This document shows positions 17,426-26,405 of a stretch of 64,000 nucleotides of DNA, piece by piece; position 1 is the stretch's first letter, and each line of letters opens with the position of its first letter. Made by a program: the position numbers and the translations under genes. The notes under the pieces were generated by a model. It had not been told where the DNA came from. It worked only from the letters and a program-made list of their open reading frames with translations, and did no database searches. This stretch comes from Frigoribacterium sp. SL97. GTDB taxonomy: Bacteria > Actinomycetota > Actinomycetes > Actinomycetales > Microbacteriaceae. The stretch is taken from positions 1,426,001 to 1,490,000 of the forward strand of contig NZ_CP113062.1 of NCBI RefSeq assembly GCF_026625765.1, read 5' to 3'.

Positions 17426-18055
17426 TCACCCGAACAGCGTCGGCAGCAGCAACGGGAACACGACGACGATGGTCGTGGCGACGACGATGTAGTTGAGCAC
17501 CGGCAGCACCCACGAGTAGGGGAGGAAGCGTGCCGCCGCACGTCGGAGCGGCCCGTCCGGGACGGTGACGCCGCGAGCCGCGCCCCACACCGTGAAGACC
17601 CAGAACAGCGGGATGGTGAAGAGCCAGACGAGCATGCACCACGGGCAGAGCGCGCCGATGACGAACACGGTCTGGGTGAAGAGCCAGGTGATGAAGATCC
17701 AGGCGAGCAGCAGCCCGAGGTTGAAGGCCAGCCAGAACCACCGGGCGAAGCGCGCACCGGCGAGCAGGCCCAGGCCCACCGCCACGGGGGCCGCGAAGCC
17801 GATCAGGCCGAGGATCGGGTTGGGGAAGCCGAAGAGCGAGGCCTGCCAGCTGTTGATGACGGGTGAGCAGCCCACGAACGGGTTGACGTCGCACCCGAGC
17901 GCCGCGCCCGGGTTCTCGAGCAGCCGGAACTTGTCGAGGGTCAGGGCGAAGGCCCCCACGAGTCCGCCGAGACCGGCGACGACGAGCAGCACGGCCGCGA
18001 CGAACGGGGTGCGGCCGGTGGGCAGGGTCACGGCCCGAGGCGTCTCGACGGTCAC
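17426..18055 (-). CDS. vitamin K epoxide reductase (VKOR) family protein
   Basis: 209 residues, GTG start, five membrane helices. The redox centre CPWC (near residue 137) and the loop cysteine pair in GCDVNPFVGCSPV (about residues 54-63) are both present, as in bacterial VKOR homologues that pass electrons from DsbA to quinone. Together with the downstream DsbA-like gene (127 nt away, same strand) this is a disulfide-forming pair replacing DsbB. A dispersed-motif copy (17414) begins two bases after its stop. Confidence 0.92.
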   Translation of the reverse strand: MTVETPRAVTLPTGRTPFVAAVLLVVAGLGGLVGAFALTLDKFRLLENPGAALGCDVNPFVGCSPVINSWQASLFGFPNPILGLIGFAAPVAVGLGLLAGARFARWFWLAFNLGLLLAWIFITWLFTQTVFVIGALCPWCMLVWLFTIPLFWVFTVWGAARGVTVPDGPLRRAAARFLPYSWVLPVLNYIVVATTIVVVFPLLLPTLFG

Positions 18056-18092
18056 GTCCAGCAGTATCGCACGGGCCGTCGGGGCGTCCGCT

Positions 18093-18124
18093 TTGACCCC
18101 GGACCGACGTGGGCGTGCGATAAT
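18093..18124 (+). promoter_or_regulatory. candidate promoter of the RNase E/G gene
   Basis: TTGACC at 18093-18098 and GATAAT at 18119-18124 preceded by TGC (extended -10). The 20-bp spacer is longer than ideal, so either the -10 works largely without the -35 or the true -35 differs. Confidence 0.5.
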
Positions 18125-18489
18125 CGAGCCAGTCGTGGGGCCCAGGCCCCGAGATCCAGGCTTACCGGGCAGTGCCGGCCGTCGTCGTCACGCGAGAGAT
18201 CGCGTGGTCGACCAGGTCGAGCGGAATCCGGGCCAGAGCGCAGGCGCTCATCGTCGGATGGCCAGTTCCGAACCAGCAAGGCGACACGAAGAACAGCACG
18301 TCGACGAACGACATCGAGGGCGACGACCGCAGGTCGGTCGACACCCCGGGTGACCGAACGTGACGTGTCCGACAAGGCGCGCCGTGAGAGGGCGCGGTGG
18401 TCAGGGGCAGGTGCCACGTCACCGCCCGGCCACGACACGAGAATTCCTGCCGACGGCATGGCCTCGGCGGGGCGAGGAGCGCACCGCAA
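18125..18489 (+). other. long 5' leader of the RNase E/G gene
   Basis: About 360 nt between the candidate promoter and the GTG start contain no convincing gene. In Escherichia coli the rne leader is of similar length and mediates feedback control by RNase E itself; a similar role here is inference only. No motif I could name was found in it apart from the Shine-Dalgarno GAGGAG at 18474-18479. Confidence 0.4.
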
Positions 18490-21402
18490 GTGGTGAACGA
18501 CAACACAGACAACGACGGACGTCCGAAGAAGAGAAGGGGATTGTTCGCAGGCCTCAGGGCTCGCCAGGCGGCGGTCGACGCCGCCCCGGCGACGGCCCCC
18601 GCCAGGCAGCAGGCAGCACTCCCTTCACCCGTCCGGACGACAGACGACGCCCAGGAGGCATCACCCGTGACCCACGAGACCGAGACCACCGACGAGCAGG
18701 TCGCGGCCCAGGCCCCGACCTCCCAGCAGAGCGAGACCGACGCCGTCGCCGAGGCGTTCGTCGCCGCGGCGACCCAGCCGTCACGGGCCGCCGACGCGGC
18801 GGCCGACGACGAGACGACCGACGGGGCGTCGCCGATCCCGGCGAACCTCACGACGACGTCGTTGATCTTCCACGCACCCGAGATCACCGTCCTGCCGGCC
18901 CGCCCCGGTCGACGACAGCGCGACGACCGTGACGACCGGTACGACCGCGACGACTCGTGGGACGACGACCGCGAGGGCGACGACGACGACCGCGACGACC
19001 GTGACGAGCGCGACGACCGCGAGCAGCAGCCCGCCTCGCGTCGCCGCCAGCGCGGCCGCTCGCAGGACCGCGAGGAGCGCGACTCCGAGCCCCGTGGTCG
19101 CGACCGCGACCGTGCCCCGCGTCAGGCCGAGCTCATCACCGAGCCGCAGCGCATCAAGGGCTCCACGCGTCTCGAGGCGAAGAAGCAGCGTCGTCGCGAC
19201 GGCCGGGACGCCGGACGCCGTCGCACCGTCATCACCGAGGCCGAGTTCCTCGCCCGTCGCGAGAGCGTCGACCGCAAGATGATCGTCCGCTCGTCGGGCG
19301 ACCGCATCGAGATCGGCGTCATGGAGGACGGCACCCTGGCCGAGCACTACGTCGCCAAGGCGCAGAACGTCTCGTTGATCGGCAACGTCTACCTCGGCCG
19401 CGTCCAGAACGTGCTGCCCAGCATGGAGGCCGCCTTCGTCGACATCGGACGCGGTCGCAACGCCGTGCTCTACTCGGGCGAGGTCGACTGGGACTCCCTG
19501 TCGACGGGCAACCAGCCCCGTCGCATCGAGCTGGCCCTCAAGCCCGGCGACCGCGTGCTCGTCCAGGTCACCAAGGACCCCGTCGGCCACAAGGGCGCCC
19601 GTCTCACGAGCCAGATCTCGCTGCCGGGCCGCTACCTCGTCTACGTGCCCAACGGCTCGATGAACGGCATCAGCCGCAAGCTGCCCGACACCGAGCGCGC
19701 GCGTCTGAAGAAGATCCTCAAAGAGGCCCTGCCGGAGAACACCGGCGTCATCGTGCGCACGGCGGCCGAGGGCGCGACCGAAGAGCAGCTGACCCTCGAC
19801 GTCAAGCGCCTCACCAACCAGTGGGCCGACATCGAGAAGAAGGTCGCGGCGGGCAACGCCCCGAACCAGCTGCACTCCGAGCCCGACCTGCTGATCAAGA
19901 TCGTGCGCGACGTCTTCAACGAGGACTTCCACGAGATGGTCATCGACGGCGACGAGGCGTTCGAGACGCTGCAGTCGTACCTCTCGGCCGTGGCGCCCGA
20001 CCTCATGGACCGCGTCAAGCGCTACGAGGGTGACAAGGACGCATTCGACGAGTACCGCCTCAACGAGCAGATCGAGAAGGCTCTCGACCGCAAGGTATGG
20101 CTGCCCTCGGGCGGTTCCCTCGTCATCGACCGCACCGAGGCGATGACCGTCGTCGACGTCAACACCGGCAAGTTCGTCGGTTCCGGCGGAAACCTCGAGG
20201 AGACGGTCACGAAGAACAACCTCGAGGCCGCCGAAGAGATCGTCCGGCAGCTGCGCCTCCGCGACATCGGCGGCATCATCGTCGTCGACTTCATCGACAT
20301 GGTGCTCGAGTCCAACCGTGACCTCGTGCTGCGTCGCCTGGTCGAGTGCCTCAGCCGCGACCGCACCAAGCACCAGGTGGCCGAGGTCACGTCGCTCGGG
20401 CTCGTCCAGATGACGCGCAAGAAGCTGGGTCTCGGCCTGGCCGAGTCGTTCTCCGAGGCCGGCAGCGCCGCGCGCGTCCAAGAACAGCAGCCCCGCAAGG
20501 GCGGCCAGCAGGGCGACCGCCGACGTGGCGGCCAGGCCGGCGGGTCCGGCAAGTCGGGCGGCAACGGCCACAACACGGGCGCCGGTGCCGGCACCGCGCC
20601 GCAGTCCGGTCGCGGCGGCCCCTCGGCGCCGACCGGCGGGGCTCACCCCACGACGGGTACGCACGCCATCACCGACGACGTGAAGAACGCCCTCTCGCGC
20701 ATCGCGGCGAGCACCATCGCCCATGCCGAAGAAGGCGGCACCAAGGACGGCGACGCGGCCAGCCAGGCAGCCGCGGCGGTCGAGGCCGCCATCGACGCCG
20801 CCGCCGCGAGTGCCACGAAGGCCGAGCCGGCCGCCGAGGCAGCCGGTGACCAGGCCGACGAAGGCCGTCGCGGGCGTTCGGGCCGCAAGGGCCGCCGTGG
20901 ATCGTCACGTGCCGCGCGCGAGACCGGCGAGGACGCCGCCGAGTCGGCTCCTGCCGTGTCGTCGCCCGCCGAGTCCGCTCCCGCCGACTCGAGCGCCGGT
21001 GTGATCGAGGTCCCCACGGCCGCCCCGGCCGAGCGGTCGGCTCCGGCCGCCGCCGTGGCCGCACCCGTCGACGAGCCCACGGAGGCGCCGGTCGCCAAGG
21101 CCACGGAGCGTCGCCGGTCGTCGGCCACGGTCTCGACCCCGGACGCCACGGTCGCGATCCTCGACATCCCCGTCGCGACCACGCGTCGCGAGCCGCGTCG
21201 CATCAGCAGCCAGGACGCCGAGCAGCTGCTCGACTCGGTGCTGGGTGCGCTGCCCGAGCCGAAGCAGCCCGGGCAGGGGCGTTCGCGTTCGCGCCGCGCC
21301 TCCAGCCAGGGCACGACCGCAGCGGCTCCGGCCGAGCCGACGACGACCGGCGAGTCCGGTCCGTTCATCCTCGGCGTGGGGGTCAGCTCCGACGATCTGT
21401 AG
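18490..21402 (+). CDS. rne: ribonuclease E/G family protein
   Basis: 970 residues. The N-terminal 270 are disordered and highly charged, including Asp/Arg runs (DDRDDRYDRDDS and similar, about 140-185) typical of actinobacterial RNase E. The catalytic core follows: S1 domain from about 293 (VSLIGNVYLGRVQNVLPSM), the RNase H/DNase I-like region with VVDVNTGKFVGSGGN near 550 and VVDFIDM near 598-604, whose acidic residues bind the catalytic metal. The C-terminal third is again Ala/Gly/Arg-rich and disordered, a likely degradosome scaffold. The enzyme makes endonucleolytic cuts in mRNA and rRNA precursors. GTG at 18490 is chosen because GAGGAG lies 10 nt upstream. Confidence 0.93.
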   Translation: MVNDNTDNDGRPKKRRGLFAGLRARQAAVDAAPATAPARQQAALPSPVRTTDDAQEASPVTHETETTDEQVAAQAPTSQQSETDAVAEAFVAAATQPSRAADAAADDETTDGASPIPANLTTTSLIFHAPEITVLPARPGRRQRDDRDDRYDRDDSWDDDREGDDDDRDDRDERDDREQQPASRRRQRGRSQDREERDSEPRGRDRDRAPRQAELITEPQRIKGSTRLEAKKQRRRDGRDAGRRRTVITEAEFLARRESVDRKMIVRSSGDRIEIGVMEDGTLAEHYVAKAQNVSLIGNVYLGRVQNVLPSMEAAFVDIGRGRNAVLYSGEVDWDSLSTGNQPRRIELALKPGDRVLVQVTKDPVGHKGARLTSQISLPGRYLVYVPNGSMNGISRKLPDTERARLKKILKEALPENTGVIVRTAAEGATEEQLTLDVKRLTNQWADIEKKVAAGNAPNQLHSEPDLLIKIVRDVFNEDFHEMVIDGDEAFETLQSYLSAVAPDLMDRVKRYEGDKDAFDEYRLNEQIEKALDRKVWLPSGGSLVIDRTEAMTVVDVNTGKFVGSGGNLEETVTKNNLEAAEEIVRQLRLRDIGGIIVVDFIDMVLESNRDLVLRRLVECLSRDRTKHQVAEVTSLGLVQMTRKKLGLGLAESFSEAGSAARVQEQQPRKGGQQGDRRRGGQAGGSGKSGGNGHNTGAGAGTAPQSGRGGPSAPTGGAHPTTGTHAITDDVKNALSRIAASTIAHAEEGGTKDGDAASQAAAAVEAAIDAAAASATKAEPAAEAAGDQADEGRRGRSGRKGRRGSSRAARETGEDAAESAPAVSSPAESAPADSSAGVIEVPTAAPAERSAPAAAVAAPVDEPTEAPVAKATERRRSSATVSTPDATVAILDIPVATTRREPRRISSQDAEQLLDSVLGALPEPKQPGQGRSRSRRASSQGTTAAAPAEPTTTGESGPFILGVGVSSDDL

Positions 21403-21408
21403 GTCGTC

Positions 21409-21414
21409 TAGGGT
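21409..21414 (+). promoter_or_regulatory. -10 box (TAGGGT) of a leaderless promoter
   Basis: TAGGGT is followed by six bases and the GTG at 21421. It lies just after the rne stop codon, so the membrane-protein cluster can be started separately from rne. Confidence 0.5.
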
Positions 21415-21420
21415 GACTGC

Positions 21421-22227
21421 GTGCCTCTGACCCAGCCCGGACCCCCGACCGTCAGGTCGAGGCTCCGGGCTGCGTCCGTCTCGGCCTCGGGGCCGGAGGG
21501 ACGCGAGCGCCTGCTCGTGGCGGCCACGGCCCTGGTCGTCGTGCTGGTGGCGCGTTTCGCCCTCGGCCTCGTCGCGCTCGTCGGTTCGGCGGTCGGCTTC
21601 TCGGTGACGGCGTTCCCCAGCGGGTTCGTCGCGACGCCGGTCGGGCAGTTCCTCGGCAGCTTCGTGCTCTACCCGTTCCCGTTCTACCTCGCCTCGTTCG
21701 TCGTGCTCGCCACGATCAGGCCGCTGACGCCGCGGTCCGACCTCCGGACGGTCGTGCGCCACGCCGTGGTCGCGGGCGGAGCGGGAACCCTCGCGCTGGC
21801 CGTCGTCGGGATCGTCCCGGGCATCGTGCTCTCGATCGACGGCGGTACGTGGGTGAACCTCGCGCTCTACCTGACGACCATCCCGCTGTCGGCGGGCATC
21901 GTCGACACGGCCCTGCTCGTGGCCGGGGCCGTGCTCGCCCGGTTGTGGCTGGGCGGCGGCCACGGCGACGAGGTCTGGGCGGTCGAGCCCGCGCCCCGGG
22001 TCGCCGAGGCCGGGGAGGGTGACGACGCGGGCGACGTCGAGGACGACGTCGCGCCTCCTGCCGTCCGGGGCGATCGCTCCACCCGCCTCCCGACGACCGT
22101 CGCCGCGGCGCCGTCGGCCCCCGTCGTCCCGCCCGAGCGCCCCGTCGTGCCGTCGCACCCGGCCCCCGCACCGGACGACTGGTCGCGCTTCGCGCCCCCG
22201 GCCGGTCCGAACGAGGACGAGCGGTGA
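21421..22227 (+). CDS. hypothetical membrane protein
   Basis: 268 residues, GTG start. Four to five hydrophobic segments lie between residues 20 and 185, and a disordered Pro/Val/Asp-rich cytoplasmic tail follows. No motif ties it to a known family. It shares no obvious link with rne except proximity; its stop overlaps the start of the permease gene (GTGA), so it probably belongs to the permease operon. An exact dispersed-motif copy (22050) is read in frame as APP. Confidence 0.7.
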   Translation: MPLTQPGPPTVRSRLRAASVSASGPEGRERLLVAATALVVVLVARFALGLVALVGSAVGFSVTAFPSGFVATPVGQFLGSFVLYPFPFYLASFVVLATIRPLTPRSDLRTVVRHAVVAGGAGTLALAVVGIVPGIVLSIDGGTWVNLALYLTTIPLSAGIVDTALLVAGAVLARLWLGGGHGDEVWAVEPAPRVAEAGEGDDAGDVEDDVAPPAVRGDRSTRLPTTVAAAPSAPVVPPERPVVPSHPAPAPDDWSRFAPPAGPNEDER

Positions 22228-23276
22228 GCGCTCCCGTCCGGGAGCGCACCGACCACGCCGGGCACGGCGCGGGACGGCGTGCGCGTCGGGCACCGTCGCG
22301 CGTCCCGCTGCTCGTGGCCGGTGGGCTCGTGCTCGCCGTGCTCGTGGCGGTCCGCCTGGCCTCGCCCCTCCTCGGCCCGGGCCTGCTGCCGAACGCGCTG
22401 CAGGACTTCGTCACGCTGACCATCAGCGTCATCGTCGAGTCGATGCCGTTCGTCCTGCTCGGCATCGTCCTGTCGATCATCGTGCAGGAGTGGCTGCCGC
22501 AGGCGTTCTTCTCGTCGTGGCTGCCGAAGCGGGGGCTGCCCCGTCGCGCGGTCATCTCGTTCCTCGGCATGTTCCTGCCCGTCTGCGAGTGCGGCAACGT
22601 GCCCTTGGCGCGGGGGCTCGTGCTCAAGGGCTTCACGGTGTCCGAGTCGATGACCTTCCTGCTCGCGGCGCCGATCCTCAACCCGATCACCATCATCACC
22701 ACGCACCAGGCGTTCGGGTGGGACGACGGCATCCTCGTGGCCCGGTTGATCGGCGGGTTCGTCATCGCGAACCTGATCGGCTGGCTGTTCAGCAAGCACC
22801 CGAACCAGCAGAGCCTGCTGACCTCCTCGTTCGCGGCCGAGTGCCGGGTCGACGACGGCCATGCGCACGGCCGGGGCCGCACGGCGAAGAGCGTCGACCT
22901 GTTCCGCCGCGAGATGTCGACCATGATGCCCGCGCTCTTCATCGGCGCGGCCATCGCGGGCGCGATCCAGACGATCGTTCCGCGGTCGGTGCTCGTCACG
23001 CTCGGCAGCAACCCGGTCTGGTCGGTGCTGGCGATGATGGTGCTGGCCTTCGTCATCTCGATCTGCTCGAACGTCGACGCGTTCTTCGTGCTGCCGTTCG
23101 CCTCGACGTTCATGCCCGGCGGCATCGCCGCCTTCCTCGTCTTCGGCCCCATCATCGACGTCAAGATGCTGGCCCTGCTGCGGACGACCTACACACCCAA
23201 GGTGCTCGGGCAGGTCACCCTCGTGGTGGCCCTGACCAGTGCCGCGATCGGACTGGTGGTCAACTATGTCGCCTAG
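22224..23276 (+). CDS. permease, YraQ/UPF0718 (DUF318) family
   Basis: 350 residues with about eight membrane helices. The family hallmark FLPVCECGNVPLARGL (near residue 115) contains the conserved CxCG, and the helix-loop segment FLLAAPILNPITIITT follows. A second internal half (SICSNVDAFFVLPFAS) repeats the pattern. Members of the family move or handle an unidentified ligand; relatives include ArsP-type organoarsenical exporters. It overlaps the next gene by 11 nt, the TIGR03943 partner with which it pairs in many Gram-positives. A His-rich partner suggests a metal ligand (inference). Confidence 0.85.
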   Translation: MSAPVRERTDHAGHGAGRRARRAPSRVPLLVAGGLVLAVLVAVRLASPLLGPGLLPNALQDFVTLTISVIVESMPFVLLGIVLSIIVQEWLPQAFFSSWLPKRGLPRRAVISFLGMFLPVCECGNVPLARGLVLKGFTVSESMTFLLAAPILNPITIITTHQAFGWDDGILVARLIGGFVIANLIGWLFSKHPNQQSLLTSSFAAECRVDDGHAHGRGRTAKSVDLFRREMSTMMPALFIGAAIAGAIQTIVPRSVLVTLGSNPVWSVLAMMVLAFVISICSNVDAFFVLPFASTFMPGGIAAFLVFGPIIDVKMLALLRTTYTPKVLGQVTLVVALTSAAIGLVVNYVA

Positions 23277-24150
23277 CCCTGCTCCTCGCCCCTGGCGCCG
23301 ACTGCTCGACCGGTGGCAAGGGGTGCTGCTGACGCTCGTCGTCGGCGTCGCCACCCTCTGGCTCGCCGCGACCGGGCAGCTCGTGCTGTACATCCACCCC
23401 CGGTACGACGTCTTCACAGTCGTGATGATCCTCATCGGCATGACGCTGTCGTTGGCCACGCTGGCGTTCTCACCGGTCCGGGGCGACGACGCGCACGACG
23501 GCCACGACCACGATCCCGGGGCCGGGCACGGCCACGACGGCCGCCTCGACGCGGCCGAGGTGCCCGCGGTCGAGGACGGCCTCCGGCCGCGCCGGCGTCG
23601 GCCGGTCGCCACCGGCGCCCGACGTCTCGCCTTCTCGGCGGGCGTCGCCGTCACCGCCGCCATCGCGATCGCCGTCGTCGCCCTGCCCCCGGCCACCCTC
23701 ACCAGCGCCACGGCCGGCCAGCGCGACGTCAACTCGTCCACCGCGGCGCTCGACCGTACGACCGTGGCCGACGCGACCAGCGCCTCCTCGGACGCCTACC
23801 GGTCGTTCAGCGTCCTCGACTGGGCCGGCTTGCTGAGGCAGACGACCGACCTCGCCTTCTACGAGGGCAAGACCGCCGACGTCGTCGGGTTCGTCACGCC
23901 GTCCGACACCGACCCCGACGACGTGTTCTACGTGTCGCGCTTCGTGATCACGTGCTGCGCGGTCGACGCCCAGCCCGTCGGCGTGCCCGTCTACCTGCCG
24001 GGGTGGCAGGACCAGGTAGCCGCCGACGACTGGGTCGAGGTCACGGGCGGCTTCGACACCAACCGCAGCAGCTCGAGCCAGGACCCCGTCGCCCTCGTGC
24101 CCGACGACGTCACCACCGTGGGACAGCCCAGTGACCCGTACCTCTACTGA
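23266..24150 (+). CDS. TIGR03943 family protein (DUF1980), putative permease subunit
   Basis: 294 residues. Two N-terminal membrane helices (about 15-35 and 45-65) are followed by a His/Asp-rich loop (DDAHDGHDHDPGAGHGHDGR), a third helix (about 120-140) and an extracytoplasmic domain. That domain holds FYEGKTADVVGFV and RFVITCCAVDAQPVGVPV, the conserved DUF1980 Cys-Cys block. The family is the regular partner of YraQ-type permeases. The His-rich loop could bind Zn or another divalent metal. ATG at 23266 overlaps the permease end, and its own end overlaps the next gene by 20 nt. Confidence 0.85.
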   Translation: MSPSPAPRPWRRLLDRWQGVLLTLVVGVATLWLAATGQLVLYIHPRYDVFTVVMILIGMTLSLATLAFSPVRGDDAHDGHDHDPGAGHGHDGRLDAAEVPAVEDGLRPRRRRPVATGARRLAFSAGVAVTAAIAIAVVALPPATLTSATAGQRDVNSSTAALDRTTVADATSASSDAYRSFSVLDWAGLLRQTTDLAFYEGKTADVVGFVTPSDTDPDDVFYVSRFVITCCAVDAQPVGVPVYLPGWQDQVAADDWVEVTGGFDTNRSSSSQDPVALVPDDVTTVGQPSDPYLY

Positions 24151-25594
24151 GGGCGGACGGGGCCGGGGCGCGACGGGAGGGGCTGCCACGCCCGATCCGT
24201 TCGCGTCCGACCCCGTGTTCCTCACCGAGCAGGACGCCCGTGAGGCCGGTGCCCGCTGGCGCACGCGATGGGTCGCCGTCGTCACCGTCCTCGCGGTGGT
24301 CTGTGCCGCCTTCGTGGGCCTGACCTACTTCCAGGGCCCCAAGGCCGGCGAGACGCAGGTCGACACGACGGCCGTGGTCGAGCGTCCCGGTCAGCAGCTG
24401 CGGGTGTTCGCCAACCAGGCGCTCGCGCACGTCGACGCCTCGCAGGTGGTCGTGACGCCCGCGGCCGCCTTCACGGTGCAGACGTCGGGTGACGTGGTCG
24501 CCGTGACCTTCACCGGCCGGCTCGCGTACGACACCGACTACCACGTCCGCGTCGACGGGGTCTCGAGCGTCTACCAGCGACAGACCTCGACCCTGGAGGC
24601 GCGGTTCAGCACGCCCCCGGCGACGGCGTACCGGCTCGTGCGCGGCACGTCCGGGGCCGACGACCGCATCGAACGGGCCGGGCTCCGGGGCTCGGACAGG
24701 ACGACCGTCTGGTCCGCGCCGCGCATCCAGGCCTACGAGGTGTTCGACTCGGCCGTCGCGGTCGTGACGGACGACGGGACGCAGAGCAGCCTCAGCCTCG
24801 TGTCGCTCGACGGGGCCGCCGTCGAGACCCTGCCCGTGCCCGAGGCCCCCGGCCTGATCACCCGCTTCGCGGCCGACCGTGCCACGACCACGCTGGCGTT
24901 CTCGTTCCGTCCGACCGGTTCGGACGTCGAGACGTTGTACACGCTGCCGCTGCAGGGGGAGCGGGCGGTGGCCCCGGTCCTCGGCCTGTCCGGGCAGCCC
25001 GTCGAACCCACCGACTGGGCCTTCGTGCCGGGTGAGGACGACGTCGTCGTCCAGGCCGTCGACGACTCGGTGAGCGTCATCGACCTCTCGGGAGTGGACC
25101 CCGTGCGGCCCGTGGGGACGTACTCGCTCTTGCAGGGGGTGTCGCTCGACGGCACCACGCTGATCGCCGCGTCGGCGATCGCCTCCATGGTCGTCGACCT
25201 CGCCACGGGGGACGAGCGCCCCCGTGCCCCCGCCCCGGTCGACGGCGTCCTCCCGTTCGCCGGACCGCTGGTGGCCCTCGACCCAGGCCACGTCGTGCAG
25301 CAGGTGTCGGTCCCGTCCGACGACGGGCTCACGTACCGGACGCTCGTCGTCGCCGACGACGGTGCCACGTCACGGACGCTCTGGCAGCCCCCGAGCGCAT
25401 CCGGTGTGATCGAGGGCTTCGACGTCTCCCCGAACGGGCAGTACCTGGCTGTCCAGTCGGTCGGGGACGCGACGACGCCGACCGACTACTCGTACACGAT
25501 CGACCCCGTGGCCGACGGGGTCACGACCACCATCGTCGAGATCGCCTCGGGCGCGGTCGTGGCCAGCTACGAGGGCTTCGACACGAGTTGGTGA
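24131..25594 (+). CDS. membrane-anchored protein with probable beta-propeller domain
   Basis: 487 residues, GTG start. A single membrane helix at about 47-68 is followed by an Ig-like region (about 80-160, LAYDTDYHVRVDGVSS) and a repetitive beta-rich extracytoplasmic region of TolB/WD40 character (repeats around SLVSLDG, TLAFSFRPTG, DVSPNGQYLAV). No catalytic residues stand out. Coupling to the permease/TIGR03943 pair suggests an accessory or sensing role on the outer face; this is inference. Its end converges on the DUF4031 gene. Confidence 0.7.
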   Translation: MTRTSTEGGRGRGATGGAATPDPFASDPVFLTEQDAREAGARWRTRWVAVVTVLAVVCAAFVGLTYFQGPKAGETQVDTTAVVERPGQQLRVFANQALAHVDASQVVVTPAAAFTVQTSGDVVAVTFTGRLAYDTDYHVRVDGVSSVYQRQTSTLEARFSTPPATAYRLVRGTSGADDRIERAGLRGSDRTTVWSAPRIQAYEVFDSAVAVVTDDGTQSSLSLVSLDGAAVETLPVPEAPGLITRFAADRATTTLAFSFRPTGSDVETLYTLPLQGERAVAPVLGLSGQPVEPTDWAFVPGEDDVVVQAVDDSVSVIDLSGVDPVRPVGTYSLLQGVSLDGTTLIAASAIASMVVDLATGDERPRAPAPVDGVLPFAGPLVALDPGHVVQQVSVPSDDGLTYRTLVVADDGATSRTLWQPPSASGVIEGFDVSPNGQYLAVQSVGDATTPTDYSYTIDPVADGVTTTIVEIASGAVVASYEGFDTSW

Positions 25595-25627
25595 CCGCGC
25601 GGCTGCGGCCGGGGCGGACGGAACCGG

Positions 25628-25903
25628 TCAGGCCGTGAGGCCGCGTTTCACCCGCTGGGACACCCTCAGCCCGCTGCGTTCGAGACGGCGGGCGAGGTCG
25701 AGGCCGGTCACGGCGACGGCCCCACCGGCGATCAACTCCGCCCGTCGGGACTCGGGCACGTCGTAGTGGTCGTGGTCGAACCCTCGGCGGGGGATGCCGT
25801 GACGGGCGGCGAAAGCGTGCAACTCGTCGTACGAGTCGTCGCTCACCAGGTGTGCCCACAACGTGTCGTGGGCCGGCCACACGGCCTCGTCGATCAGGAT
25901 CAC
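25628..25903 (-). CDS. DUF4031 domain-containing protein
   Basis: 91 residues. The family pattern is clear: ILIDEAVWPAHDTLWAHLVSD, then YDELHAFAARHGIPRRGFDHDHYDVPESR. Function unknown; the many conserved Asp/His residues suggest metal binding. GTG at 25903 is chosen because a TAGCAT -10 box lies seven bases upstream; longer readings add unrelated Pro/Thr-rich sequence that overlaps the rplU promoter region. Confidence 0.85.
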   Translation of the reverse strand: MILIDEAVWPAHDTLWAHLVSDDSYDELHAFAARHGIPRRGFDHDHYDVPESRRAELIAGGAVAVTGLDLARRLERSGLRVSQRVKRGLTA

Positions 25904-25910
25904 GCCCTGG

Positions 25911-25916
25911 ATGCTA
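25911..25916 (-). promoter_or_regulatory. -10 box (TAGCAT) of a leaderless promoter for the DUF4031 gene
   Basis: On the minus strand TAGCAT-N7-GTG. It fixes the start codon of the DUF4031 gene. Confidence 0.5.
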
Positions 25917-25983
25917 GTCGTCGGTCCGCCTGCCGGTGCGGGGGTCGTGGACGGAGGAGGCGCGGCGCCCGTCGGAGGACGCG

Positions 25984-26012
25984 TTGACGGCCCTAGCGGC
26001 CCCCTGTACGAT
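25984..26012 (+). promoter_or_regulatory. strong housekeeping promoter of rplU-rpmA
   Basis: TTGACG (25984-25989), 17-bp spacer, TACGAT (26007-26012). This is the best sigma-70-type promoter in the window and fits a ribosomal protein operon. Transcription should begin near 26019, leaving a 60-nt leader. Confidence 0.85.
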
Positions 26013-26078
26013 GGGCGGTTGGTGCGCGCTGGCTGGAGGCCGCGTCGTGCCGGACACCCCAACTCTTAAGGAACAGAC

Positions 26079-26387
26079 ATGGTCTACGCAGTCGTGCGCG
26101 CCGGTGGTCGGCAGGAGAAGGTCGAGGTCGGCACGATCGTCACCCTCGACCGCCTCAAGGCCGCCGAAGGCGACTCCATCACCCTCCCCGCCGTGCTGCA
26201 CGTCGACGGTGACACCGTCACCTCCGCCGCCGACGCCCTGGCAGGGATCACCGTGACCGCCGAGGTGCTGAACGACCTGCGCGGCCCGAAGATCGTCATC
26301 CAGAACTACAAGAACAAGACCGGTTACAAGCGTCGCATGGGCTTCCGTGCCGACCTGACCCGCGTCAAGATCACCTCGATCAACTGA
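26079..26387 (+). CDS. rplU: 50S ribosomal protein L21
   Basis: 102 residues, full length. MVYAVVRAGGRQEKVEVG start and KIVIQNYKNKTGYKRRMGFRADLTRVKI C-terminal RNA-binding region are typical of L21, which binds 23S rRNA domains in the large subunit. TTAAGGAA lies upstream of the ATG. It is followed after 18 nt by rpmA, the universal pairing. Confidence 0.98.
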   Translation: MVYAVVRAGGRQEKVEVGTIVTLDRLKAAEGDSITLPAVLHVDGDTVTSAADALAGITVTAEVLNDLRGPKIVIQNYKNKTGYKRRMGFRADLTRVKITSIN

Positions 26388-26405
26388 ACCAGGGGCTGAG
26401 AACAC

